Origin: Candidatus Moraniibacteriota bacterium
GTDB taxonomy: Bacteria > Patescibacteriota > Minisyncoccia > Moranbacterales > UBA2206
Direction: 5' to 3'
Assembly (NCBI GenBank): GCA_003543115.1
Contig: DPJH01000026.1
Coordinates: 1 to 15,750, forward strand
Length of the DNA stretch: 15,750 nucleotides
The notes beneath the pieces were generated by a model that searched no databases, was not told where the DNA came from, and was given only the letters and a program-made list of their open reading frames with translations. Within the stretch, counting starts at the first letter, position 1; every line of letters begins with the position of its first letter. This document shows, piece by piece, positions 1-4,354 of the stretch. The translations under genes and the position numbers were made by a program.

Positions 1-5
1 ATTAT

Positions 6-34
6 TTGACAAAGAATAATAATTTTCATAAAAT
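6..34 (+). promoter_or_regulatory. Sigma-70-type promoter of ncRNA 1
   Basis: TTGACA at 6-11 and TAAAAT at 29-34 are separated by 17 bp, which puts the transcription start near 41. No convincing coding start follows, and a strong terminator lies at 188-227, so this promoter most likely drives a non-coding RNA. Confidence 0.7.
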
Positions 35-40
35 CATGTT

Positions 41-227
41 GAGAGTTTGCCGTGGCAACAGCAGCTCTCCTCATCATAGGGGTTTTTCAAGGAGACGACT
101 TTTGCGCGTCTATATATTGCGGGAGGCAATATTCTTGGAAAATCCAAAACAGAGTCCAATAACAGACATAACATCATCTCCTCCTAAGGCGCTTAGGGTT
201 CCTCGAACCTTGAGCGCCGATTTTTTT
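41..227 (+). ncRNA. Candidate structured non-coding RNA 1
   Basis: This unit of about 187 nt is framed by a consensus promoter and a strong intrinsic terminator. Visible folds are: GAGAG 41-45 with CTCTC 65-69, enclosing TTGC/GCAA (47-50/55-58); an outer helix pairing 81-92 with 133-145 imperfectly; and two hairpins inside that helix, AGACG/CGTCT (93-97/107-111) and ATATTGC/GCAATAT (114-120/126-132), which together make a three-way junction. The stretch 146-187 looks unpaired and carries CTCCTCC, which could pair with Shine-Dalgarno-like sequences. I do not recognise the family. Signature motifs of SRP RNA, tmRNA and RNase P RNA are absent. The alternative is a long leader attenuating the gene at 349, but that gene has its own promoter. 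Confidence 0.55.
188..227 (+). terminator. Intrinsic terminator of ncRNA 1
   Basis: GGCGCT (188-193) pairs with AGCGCC (213-218) and AGGGTTC (195-201) pairs with GAACCTT (205-211). The result is a stem of about 14 bp with a CTC loop, followed by seven T (221-227). Confidence 0.88.
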
Positions 228-228
228 C

Positions 229-257
229 TTGACAAAAAAAGATTTCGGGCGTATCTT
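229..257 (+). promoter_or_regulatory. Promoter of the membrane protein gene at 349
   Basis: TTGACA at 229-234, 17-bp spacer, TATCTT at 252-257. The -35 box begins two bases after the T-tract of the preceding terminator. The predicted start is near 264, giving a leader of about 85 nt that I cannot fold into anything notable. Confidence 0.65.
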
Positions 258-348
258 TGAATACAACTTTGATCTGAAAAAAATAAAAGTCATTAGATAT
301 ATAAAAATAGGAAAGAGGAAAATATCCCTAACTATTAAATAAAAATCT

Positions 349-675
349 ATGATCAGTACGATTAGAGCAATGCGTTCCACTTTTAATCTTTTGCTTTCTA
401 TCGTACAGCTATTTATTGGTTTGGCTTTTGCTGTGAAAATTTTCGGATCCGACCTGTCTTCCGGAGGAAGTTTGGCGGAATATGTTTCAGATATTTTGGA
501 ACCAATGGGCGAAGGAGCAGCGGTTTTTGTCAGCAGCATGGATATTGCTGGACCCCTTGCATTCCTTATTTTGATTCTCGGATTTATGCTGTTCAGTCTT
601 GCTCTATTTATGTCAGTTCCCAGCATTCTTCGGCAAGCCAGAAGGAATGCTGAAATGGAAGGCCGGTATGATTAA
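349..675 (+). CDS. Small membrane protein, two predicted helices
   Basis: A 108-residue protein of unrecognised family. Two hydrophobic segments are visible: about 10-30 (LLLSIVQLFIGLAFAV) and about 65-90 (PLAFLILILGFMLFSLALF). Between them is a small Gly/Ser-containing loop with a few acidic residues, and a short basic tail (RQARRNAEMEGR) follows the second helix. This fits a two-helix inner membrane protein. It has its own promoter (229-257) and terminator (689-716), so it is probably monocistronic. No Shine-Dalgarno site precedes the ATG. It lies between ncRNA 1 and another small membrane protein gene. Coding status is supported by the coherent hydrophobic pattern and by the flanking signals; the function is unknown. 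Confidence 0.75.
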   Translation: MISTIRAMRSTFNLLLSIVQLFIGLAFAVKIFGSDLSSGGSLAEYVSDILEPMGEGAAVFVSSMDIAGPLAFLILILGFMLFSLALFMSVPSILRQARRNAEMEGRYD

Positions 676-688
676 ATTTCTTATAATG

Positions 689-716
689 AAAAACTGTCTT
701 ACAAAGATAGTTTTTT
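689..716 (+). terminator. Intrinsic terminator after the gene at 349
   Basis: AACTGTCTT (692-700) pairs with AAGATAGTT (704-712) around an ACA loop, with one G-T wobble. Six T (711-716) close it and A residues precede it. Confidence 0.75.
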
Positions 717-717
717 A

Positions 718-746
718 TTTTCAAGTATATAAAATTATGCTATACT
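718..746 (+). promoter_or_regulatory. Extended -10 promoter, predicted leaderless start at 753
   Basis: TTTTCA at 718-723, 17-bp spacer, then TG-C-TATACT with the -10 at 741-746. Only six bases separate the -10 box from the ATG at 753, so transcription should start at or next to the ATG. Confidence 0.6.
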
Positions 747-752
747 CAAAAC

Positions 753-1043
753 ATGGAAACATTAATCAAAGCGGATATTTTCTTTTTTATTTCATCTATT
801 GCAACAGTGGTGTTGTCGGTTTTTTTGAGCTTGGTTTTGTATTATTTCATTAAGGCCGGAAGAAATCTATATCTCCTGACAGAACAATTGCAAAATCGCT
901 TTCAAGATTCCGAAGAATTCGTTTTGGAGCTTCGGGAACGCTTGGAAAGCAATCCTTTGTTCCAATTCTTTTTTCCATTGGTATATAAAAGAAAGAAAAT
1001 GAAAAAAGAGGAAACAAAAGAGACCGATCAATCGGATCAATAA
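753..1043 (+). CDS. Small membrane protein with charged C-terminal tail
   Basis: A 96-residue protein of unrecognised family. Residues about 8-33 form one long hydrophobic segment (FFFISSIATVVLSVFLSLVLYYF). The remainder is charged: an amphipathic stretch (about 40-66, rich in Glu, Arg and Leu) that could be a short coiled coil, then a Lys/Glu-rich tail (KRKKMKKEETKE). The topology is probably a single-pass anchor with a cytoplasmic helical domain. The gene starts six bases after an extended -10 box, so its mRNA is predicted to be leaderless. It is followed after 21 bp by the YtxH-like gene at 1065, and the two share the terminator at 1451-1479. A membrane-associated pair is a reasonable guess, but no function can be assigned. 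Confidence 0.75.
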   Translation: METLIKADIFFFISSIATVVLSVFLSLVLYYFIKAGRNLYLLTEQLQNRFQDSEEFVLELRERLESNPLFQFFFPLVYKRKKMKKEETKETDQSDQ

Positions 1044-1052
1044 TAATTTTTT

Positions 1053-1058
1053 TATAAT
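1053..1058 (+). promoter_or_regulatory. Consensus -10 box just before the gene at 1065
   Basis: A perfect TATAAT lies six bases before the ATG at 1065, with the same spacing as for the gene at 753. No good -35 box is visible 17 bp upstream (AATCGG). It may give a second, leaderless transcript for the downstream gene only. Confidence 0.4.
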
Positions 1059-1064
1059 AAAACT

Positions 1065-1418
1065 ATGCCAAAGAAAACAAACAAATCAAATGTGGTAGGA
1101 ATAGCAGCATTGGGGGCAACTCTTGCCGGGTTGGCAGCTGGTGCTTATTTTTTCTTCGGACCGAACGGAAAGAAGAATCAAAAGAACGCCAAGGCTTGGG
1201 CCATTAAAATGAAAGGAGATGTGGTGGAAAAACTGGAAGCTGCTAAGGAAGTGACTGAGCCGATCTATCACAACATCATTGATACTGTGGCCAAAAAATA
1301 TGCCAAAGGAACAAAGGCTACACAAGCAGAGATTGACGAGCTGGCTAAGGATCTGAAAAAGCATTGGAAAACTATCAGCGCGGCAGTGGCGGAAAAAAAA
1401 TCTTCTAAAAAGAAATAG
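1065..1418 (+). CDS. YtxH-like membrane-anchored protein
   Basis: A 117-residue protein. A short basic N-terminus (MPKKTNKSN) is followed by a Gly/Ala-rich membrane segment at about 10-33 (VVGIAALGATLAGLAAGAYFFFG). The rest is a mostly helical, Lys-rich cytoplasmic region ending in SSKKK. The Gly-rich helix followed by FGPNGKKN and a long amphipathic helical tail resembles the YtxH family, found in Gram-positive and many CPR genomes, whose molecular function is not established. The gene lies 21 bp after the small membrane protein gene at 753 and ends 32 bases before a strong terminator. No Shine-Dalgarno site is present; a perfect TATAAT six bases before the ATG suggests a leaderless message. 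The family assignment rests on pattern resemblance only. Confidence 0.75.
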   Translation: MPKKTNKSNVVGIAALGATLAGLAAGAYFFFGPNGKKNQKNAKAWAIKMKGDVVEKLEAAKEVTEPIYHNIIDTVAKKYAKGTKATQAEIDELAKDLKKHWKTISAAVAEKKSSKKK

Positions 1419-1450
1419 CCTTCTCAGCTAAAAGAATATTCATGGATAAA

Positions 1451-1479
1451 AAACGATCCAACTTTGGATCGTTTTTTTT
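1451..1479. terminator. Intrinsic terminator after the YtxH-like gene
   Basis: AAACGATCCA (1451-1460) and TGGATCGTTT (1465-1474) form a perfect 10-bp stem around ACTT, followed by a run of T through 1479. The preceding A-run makes it symmetrical, so it could also act on the other strand. Confidence 0.88.
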
Positions 1480-1494
1480 GATGTTCGGATAAAT

Positions 1495-1523
1495 TTGATT
1501 TTTTTGAATTTTTTTGCTAACTT
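1495..1523 (+). promoter_or_regulatory. Possible weak promoter of ncRNA 2
   Basis: TTGATT at 1495-1500, 17-bp spacer, then TG-C-TAACTT with the -10 at 1518-1523. The -10 match is poor apart from the extended TG. TTGAAT at 1504-1509 is an alternative -35. The start of ncRNA 2 is therefore uncertain. Confidence 0.25.
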
Positions 1524-1524
1524 T

Positions 1525-1792
1525 GAACTAGCGTTCATTGGCCTTTATTCCAATGACGGTTCTTTACTGGCATCGTGTTTCTATTTAAGCGGCGTGGAAA
1601 GTAGTGGCGAGCGAAATTCACAAGATTCAGATCCCCAAAAAGGCGAATCAGATTTCAATAAACCCGCTTAATGGTTAGAAGCTGGGAACAAAATGGCTTG
1701 CGGATGCCGAAAATTTATACCGAGTTGCGTTTGAGGGGAAGCGCACTGTCTCGGATCGCCAAGGATCTCACAGAGAATCTTGGCGTTTTTTT
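1525..1792 (+). ncRNA. Candidate structured non-coding RNA 2
   Basis: This gene-free stretch has dense secondary structure and a strong terminator. Helices visible are: CATTGG/CCAATG (1536-1541/1550-1555); a long-range TTAAGCGG/CCGCTTAA (1585-1592/1664-1671) closing a domain; GATTC/GAATC inside that domain; and CCGAG/CTCGG (1720-1724/1750-1754) enclosing TGCGTTT/AAGCGCA with a GAGGGG loop. The GC content is higher than in the surrounding spacers, as expected for a folded RNA in an AT-rich genome. Positions 1600-1616 read AGTAGTGGCGAGCGAAA, which from memory differs by one base from a conserved stretch near the 5' end of bacterial 23S rRNA; the rest does not resemble rRNA. The family is not recognised and the 5' end is approximate. 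Confidence 0.5.
1757..1792 (+). terminator. Intrinsic terminator of ncRNA 2
   Basis: CGCCAAG (1757-1763) pairs with CTTGGCG (1779-1785). An inner TCTC/GAGA helix (1766-1769/1773-1776) stacks above it. Seven T follow (1786-1792). Confidence 0.88.
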
Positions 1793-1803
1793 ATATGAAA
1801 TAG

Positions 1804-1832
1804 TTGACAAAGAATAGGAAGCATGATATAGT
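1804..1832 (+). promoter_or_regulatory. Strong promoter of the gene at 1892
   Basis: TTGACA at 1804-1809, 17-bp spacer, TATAGT at 1827-1832, with an extended TG at 1824-1825. It is among the best consensus matches in the window. The start is expected near 1839. Confidence 0.8.
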
Positions 1833-1891
1833 GTTTTGTGGCGCTGTTCTTTGTTCCAATTTTTTAACCTTCAAAAAGTGAGGAAGCAATC

Positions 1892-2221
1892 ATGAATAAG
1901 AATAATTTCTGTGCACTTATTATTCTGGCAGTTTCAGTTCTAGGGGCTTTTTACTCTTTGCAACTATGGCCGGAAGGATTCGAGGCGAGCGTTGCGGAGG
2001 GTGCGTATGATGGTCACTATCAAAAGAGGGTTGAGGATTATCAACAAGCACCAGAGGTAGCCAGCGCATATGCGGAAACGGAGGGAATTCTCGGCTTTGT
2101 TTTTGCCAAATTTTTCAAATGGTTTGTCGCTGTTTCTGTTTTTTTCTTGTTATTTATGACGCTGCTGAAAATAACAGGGGTAGGCAAAAAATTAGAATCA
2201 GAATGTCAAAAGCATGGGTAA
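1892..2221 (+). CDS. Small membrane protein with a central soluble loop
   Basis: A 109-residue protein of unrecognised family. The N-terminal hydrophobic segment (about 6-24, FCALIILAVSVLGAFYSL) could be a signal anchor. A polar, acidic loop of about 40 residues follows (EGFEASVAEGAYDGHYQKRVEDYQ). A second hydrophobic segment lies at about 66-92 (ILGFVFAKFFKWFVAVSVFFLLF), then a short basic and polar tail. Unlike most genes here it has a usable ribosome binding site: GAGG lies eight bases before the ATG. With a near-consensus extended -10 promoter (1804-1832) and its own terminator, it should be well expressed as a single-gene unit. It sits between ncRNA 2 and ncRNA 3. The two-helix layout resembles the protein at 349, but I see no sequence similarity. 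Function unknown. Confidence 0.75.
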   Translation: MNKNNFCALIILAVSVLGAFYSLQLWPEGFEASVAEGAYDGHYQKRVEDYQQAPEVASAYAETEGILGFVFAKFFKWFVAVSVFFLLFMTLLKITGVGKKLESECQKHG

Positions 2222-2227
2222 TAAGAA

Positions 2228-2269
2228 GGGGAGATTGGCAGAAATGCCAGCTCCCCATTTATTTTGCAA
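2228..2269 (+). terminator. Intrinsic terminator after the gene at 1892
   Basis: GGGGAG (2228-2233) pairs with CTCCCC (2251-2256). The stem continues as TTGGCA/TGCCAG around a GAAA loop, with one bulged A and a T-G wobble. The T-rich tail (2257-2269) is interrupted, so efficiency may be moderate. Confidence 0.72.
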
Positions 2270-2279
2270 AATTTTTTCG

Positions 2280-2308
2280 TTGACAAGAAATCTTTTTTGA
2301 CCTAGACT
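2280..2308 (+). promoter_or_regulatory. Promoter of ncRNA 3
   Basis: TTGACA at 2280-2285, 17-bp spacer, TAGACT at 2303-2308. The start is expected near 2315. No open reading frame with a credible start follows before the terminator at 2520-2555. Confidence 0.65.
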
Positions 2309-2314
2309 CCAAAG

Positions 2315-2555
2315 CAAGAGAGTTTTTGGGATAGGTTTGTCTATGGATCTATGAGGCATCCATGGAAACAGCGTCGAGCTTTTACAGTCGATCCGATGTG
2401 TATCATCGGCATTCTAATTTCATCTCCTTCAGGGGTTTAAAGCGTATTTGGCTTTGGCAGACGATCGCCCTCTCGTCCTGCTGACACGGATTTTCACCCC
2501 GTGTAACCACAACCCCGCGGTGCCGAAGCTCTCTCACGAGCCTAGGCACTTTTTT
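2315..2555 (+). ncRNA. Candidate structured non-coding RNA 3
   Basis: About 240 nt between a clear promoter and a strong terminator, with a string of hairpins in nearly every segment: CTATGGAT/ATCCATGG (2341-2348/2358-2365), TCGA/TCGA (2374-2377/2388-2391), CCGATG/CATCGG (2393-2398/2404-2409), CTCC/GGGG with a TTCA loop (2424-2435), AAAGC/GCTTT (2439-2443/2451-2455), GCAGACGA/TCGT-C-CTGC (2457-2464/2473-2481) and ACACGG/CCGTGT (2484-2489/2499-2504). GC content is clearly above the surrounding spacers. I found no tmRNA, SRP or RNase P signature, and no tag-like reading frame. Of the three candidates this has the densest folding and the clearest boundaries. It could be a lineage-specific housekeeping RNA or a regulator. 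Reading through the terminator would reach the Nudix gene, but that gene has its own promoter. Confidence 0.6.
2520..2555 (+). terminator. Intrinsic terminator of ncRNA 3
   Basis: GTGCC (2520-2524) pairs with GGCAC (2545-2549). An inner GCTC/GAGC helix (2528-2531/2538-2541) carries the loop TCTCAC. Six T follow (2550-2555). Confidence 0.87.
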
Positions 2556-2559
2556 ATTT

Positions 2560-2588
2560 TTGCCAAACAAGTATGATAGGCGTAGAAT
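2560..2588 (+). promoter_or_regulatory. Promoter of the Nudix gene
   Basis: TTGCCA at 2560-2565, 17-bp spacer, TAGAAT at 2583-2588. The -35 starts at the end of the ncRNA 3 terminator's T-rich tail. The start is expected near 2595, 22 bases before the ATG. Confidence 0.6.
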
Positions 2589-2616
2589 AAAAAATAAGCA
2601 TTTCTAAACAAGATTT

Positions 2617-3039
2617 ATGAAAACAAAACTGATAGTGATCGGATTGATTGAAAATGAAAACAACAAATTTTTGATCAGCCAGAGAAGCGATCCGAAAATA
2701 GAGGAGGCTCATTTAAAATGGGATTTTGTCGGTGGGAAGATTGAATTTGGAGAATCGCCGGAAGAAGCTTTAAAAAGAGAGGTCAAGGAGGAAGCCGGAT
2801 TGAATGTGGAAGTGGAAAAAATGATTCCCATATGTTTTTCCAAAGTTTGGGAGCATGAAGAATATAAATTGCATGTGATGGTTTTATGCTATTTCTGCCA
2901 AGCAATAGATGGAGAGTTAAAGATCGGAGATTTGAAAATTAAGGATTTGAGGTGGATTGAAAAAGATGAGTTTTCAAAATATGATTTTCTGCCGTCAATC
3001 AATCTGTTTTTGGAAAAGATAAATTTTTTTAAAAATTAG
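2617..3039 (+). CDS. Nudix hydrolase (MutT-like)
   Basis: A 140-residue single-domain Nudix protein of typical family length. The complete Nudix box GX5EX7REVXEEXGL runs from G40 to L62: G40 and E46, then R54-E55-V56-K57-E58-E59-A60-G61-L62. The acidic residues of the REVKEE helix bind the divalent metal needed to hydrolyse a nucleoside diphosphate linked to another group. The N-terminal strand (KLIVIGLIENENNKFLISQR) and the preceding WDFVGGKIE match the usual MutT-like layout. Candidate substrates are oxidised or non-canonical dNTPs (8-oxo-dGTP, house-cleaning), but the family is broad and the sequence alone does not fix the substrate. No Shine-Dalgarno site is visible. The gene has its own promoter and no clear terminator before the next gene. 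Confidence 0.92.
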   Translation: MKTKLIVIGLIENENNKFLISQRSDPKIEEAHLKWDFVGGKIEFGESPEEALKREVKEEAGLNVEVEKMIPICFSKVWEHEEYKLHVMVLCYFCQAIDGELKIGDLKIKDLRWIEKDEFSKYDFLPSINLFLEKINFFKN

Positions 3040-3051
3040 AAAATAATTTAA

Positions 3052-3081
3052 TTGATAAAATCGGCTAAAAAAGAATAAAAT
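3052..3081 (+). promoter_or_regulatory. Promoter of the M23 peptidase gene
   Basis: TTGATA at 3052-3057, 18-bp spacer, TAAAAT at 3076-3081. The start is expected near 3088. Confidence 0.55.
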
Positions 3082-3095
3082 TTATAGAAAGGTGT

Positions 3096-3117
3096 ATTAC
3101 GTAATGAACTACGTAAT
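3096..3117 (+). repeat. Tandem TACGTAAT repeats near the M23 gene start
   Basis: TACGTAAT occurs at 3098-3105 and again at 3110-3117, 12 bp apart. The first copy is the core of a perfect 10-bp palindrome ATTACGTAAT (3096-3105). They lie about 10-30 bases after the predicted transcription start, where a repressor could block elongation. The functional role is inference. Confidence 0.35.
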
Positions 3118-3805
3118 TATTTTTTTTATGGATATGAGAAGGTTAGTGATATCACTTTTTATAGTGGCAGCAATCGTTATTGCATTTTATGTTATTTTTT
3201 TTGACAGTCAAAATCAGGCAAACCAAGGCAATAATGGCGCTTCGGATAAGTCAAGCATAATGTATACCCAGGAGCAAAACTCGGCAAATAAAAGTGCCGA
3301 GTATGATTTGGCGTCTCCTATAGATAGGGCTGGCGAGAGAGTGACTAAAAAACCTTTTGGAATATATGTCACTCCGGCTAATTCTCCAGTGCAACCGGAA
3401 AGATTCAGCGGATATCATACGGGCACAGACTTTGAAGCTTTTTCCGATGAATTGGAAAAAGACGTGCCGGTAAAGGCGATTTGCCGGGGAAAAATTTTGA
3501 GAAAAGAAAAAGCTTCCGGTTATGGAGGAGTGCTGGTTGAAAGCTGTAAATTTGGCAGAGAACCGATAACCGTGGTTTACGGGCATTTGGATTTGGCCAG
3601 TATTTCCAAGAAAGTCGGGGATAATTTGGAGGCATCAGAATCTATCGGCAACCTAGGAAAAAATAAGAGCGCCGAAACAGACGGAGAAAGAAAACATTTG
3701 CATTTGGGAATTCACAATGGAACGGAAGTAAACTTTTTGGGTTATGTACCTAATCAAAGCCAGCTTTCTGATTGGATAGATGCATGCAATTACATATGTT
3801 ATTGA
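3104..3805 (+). CDS. Membrane-anchored M23 family metallopeptidase
   Basis: From this ATG the protein has 233 residues. A hydrophobic anchor lies at about 13-33 (LVISLFIVAAIVIAFYVIFF), then a polar linker of about 50 residues, then a LytM/M23 domain. The zinc ligands are visible: H105 and D109 in HTGTD, and H200 in HLH (198-200). H161 in YGH is the usual second catalytic histidine. The active domain should therefore face outward and cut peptide crosslinks of peptidoglycan. C127 and C148 could form a disulfide, and a C-x3-C pair ends the protein. Start choice is uncertain: ATG 3104 follows a weak AAGG; GTG 3092 would overlap that site; ATG 3128 gives a more classical basic N-terminus (MDMRR) and would leave the TACGTAAT repeats in the leader. 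Confidence 0.9.
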   Translation: MNYVIIFFMDMRRLVISLFIVAAIVIAFYVIFFDSQNQANQGNNGASDKSSIMYTQEQNSANKSAEYDLASPIDRAGERVTKKPFGIYVTPANSPVQPERFSGYHTGTDFEAFSDELEKDVPVKAICRGKILRKEKASGYGGVLVESCKFGREPITVVYGHLDLASISKKVGDNLEASESIGNLGKNKSAETDGERKHLHLGIHNGTEVNFLGYVPNQSQLSDWIDACNYICY

Positions 3806-3858
3806 TATCAAGAATCAAGCAACAAATGGAGTTAAATTCGTAAATAGTGTGAGATATC

Positions 3859-3883
3859 GCCATGAAAGTGGTCTTATTTTTTT
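3859..3883 (+). terminator. Possible weak terminator after the M23 gene
   Basis: GCCAT (3859-3863) and GTGGT (3868-3872) form a weak five-pair stem with two wobble pairs around GAAA, followed by a T-rich stretch to 3883. The stem is short, so termination may be poor. Confidence 0.35.
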
Positions 3884-3910
3884 AATCCTTGACAAAACCC
3901 TGAAAAACAC

Positions 3911-3939
3911 TGGGCAAATTTTTAAGAGTGGTGTATAAT
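3911..3939 (+). promoter_or_regulatory. Promoter of the HU gene
   Basis: A perfect TATAAT at 3934-3939 with TGGGCA at 3911-3916, 17 bp apart. A consensus TTGACA at 3889-3894 has no -10 at the right distance. The start is expected near 3946, giving a leader of about 57 nt. Confidence 0.6.
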
Positions 3940-3950
3940 AATGATTATGA

Positions 3951-3973
3951 GTGCACTGAAACTAATGGTGCAC
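3951..3973 (+). promoter_or_regulatory. Hairpin or paired operator at the HU transcript 5' end
   Basis: Two copies of the self-complementary GTGCAC (3951-3956 and 3968-3973) flank 11 bases. In RNA they form a 6-bp stem five bases after the predicted start; in DNA they are two palindromic half-sites. The downstream leader (3974-4002) is A/T-only or nearly so. Feedback regulation is possible but not shown. Confidence 0.35.
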
Positions 3974-4002
3974 AAATAATAAATAATAATTTAAAAAACA
4001 CT

Positions 4003-4284
4003 ATGGCAAAGATGACAAAGTCGCAATTGCTAGTTAGCCTTTCTGAGAAATCAGGGCTAGCAAAGAAAGATGTGAAAAACTTTCTTGATGTGCTAACAGA
4101 ATTGGCATACAAGGAGGTAAAGAAAAACGGGGAATTCGTTTTACCTGGATTCGGTAAAATGGTAAAAGCAAAGAGAAAAGCAAGAGCTGGAGTTAATCCT
4201 GCGACTGGAGAAAAAATCCAAATTGCTGCAAAAACTGTTGTTAAATTCAGATTAGCTAAAGCGGCTAAAGAAGCAGTTTTATAG
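4003..4284 (+). CDS. hup: HU/IHF-family DNA-binding protein
   Basis: From ATG 4003 the protein has 93 residues, the usual HU length. The N-terminal helical dimerisation part begins MAKMTKSQLLVSLSEKSGLAKKDVKNFLDVL. The signature segment GEFVLPGFGKMVKAKRKARAGVNPATGEKI contains the DNA-binding beta arm with the NPATGE turn, where the conserved Pro intercalates in the minor groove. The usual Arg before NP is replaced by Val (GVNPATGE). The protein should bend and compact DNA in the nucleoid. A frame open from 3928 exists, but it would put a non-family extension before the HU start and would overlap the promoter, so 4003 is preferred. No Shine-Dalgarno site is present. The gene is monocistronic and converges on the penicillin-binding protein gene. 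Confidence 0.95.
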   Translation: MAKMTKSQLLVSLSEKSGLAKKDVKNFLDVLTELAYKEVKKNGEFVLPGFGKMVKAKRKARAGVNPATGEKIQIAAKTVVKFRLAKAAKEAVL

Positions 4285-4300
4285 TTTTAAACTAAAATAT

Positions 4301-4336
4301 AAAAAAACATCCCATCTTAGGCAGGGATGTTTTTTT
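4301..4336. terminator. Bidirectional terminator between HU and PBP genes
   Basis: ACATCCC (4307-4313) and GGGATGT (4324-4330) form a stem with an A-run on the left (4301-4307) and a T-run on the right (4330-4336). Both strands therefore read as hairpin plus T-tract. It serves the HU gene and the convergent gene ending at 4355. Confidence 0.87.
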
Positions 4337-4354
4337 ATTGAGCCAAGGATCTAA

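Noticed and set aside
248..256. GGCGTATCT, the same 9 bases as one arm of the palindrome at 11440-11448
   Set aside because: There is no paired arm nearby, and it overlaps a promoter -10 box; probably coincidence.
6..260. An 84-codon open frame starting at a TTG at position 6
   Set aside because: Its start is the -35 box of the ncRNA 1 promoter, it reads through the terminator, and the peptide is basic with no domain-like pattern.
174..626. A 150-codon minus-strand frame
   Set aside because: It runs opposite to the better supported two-helix protein at 349-675 and into the ncRNA 1 terminator; no promoter or family resemblance was seen.
1600..1616. A 23S rRNA gene fragment
   Set aside because: Only 17 bases resemble 23S rRNA; flanking sequence does not continue the match, so it is not an rRNA gene.
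41..2555. Identification of the three RNAs as RNase P RNA, tmRNA or SRP RNA
   Set aside because: I looked for GAGGAAAGUC and ACAGAA (RNase P), a tag frame with CCA-type end (tmRNA) and GGAAGCAGCC (SRP); none is present in any of the three.
3928..4002. A 25-residue N-terminal extension of HU
   Set aside because: It would begin inside the promoter, and the HU family normally starts as the protein does from 4003.
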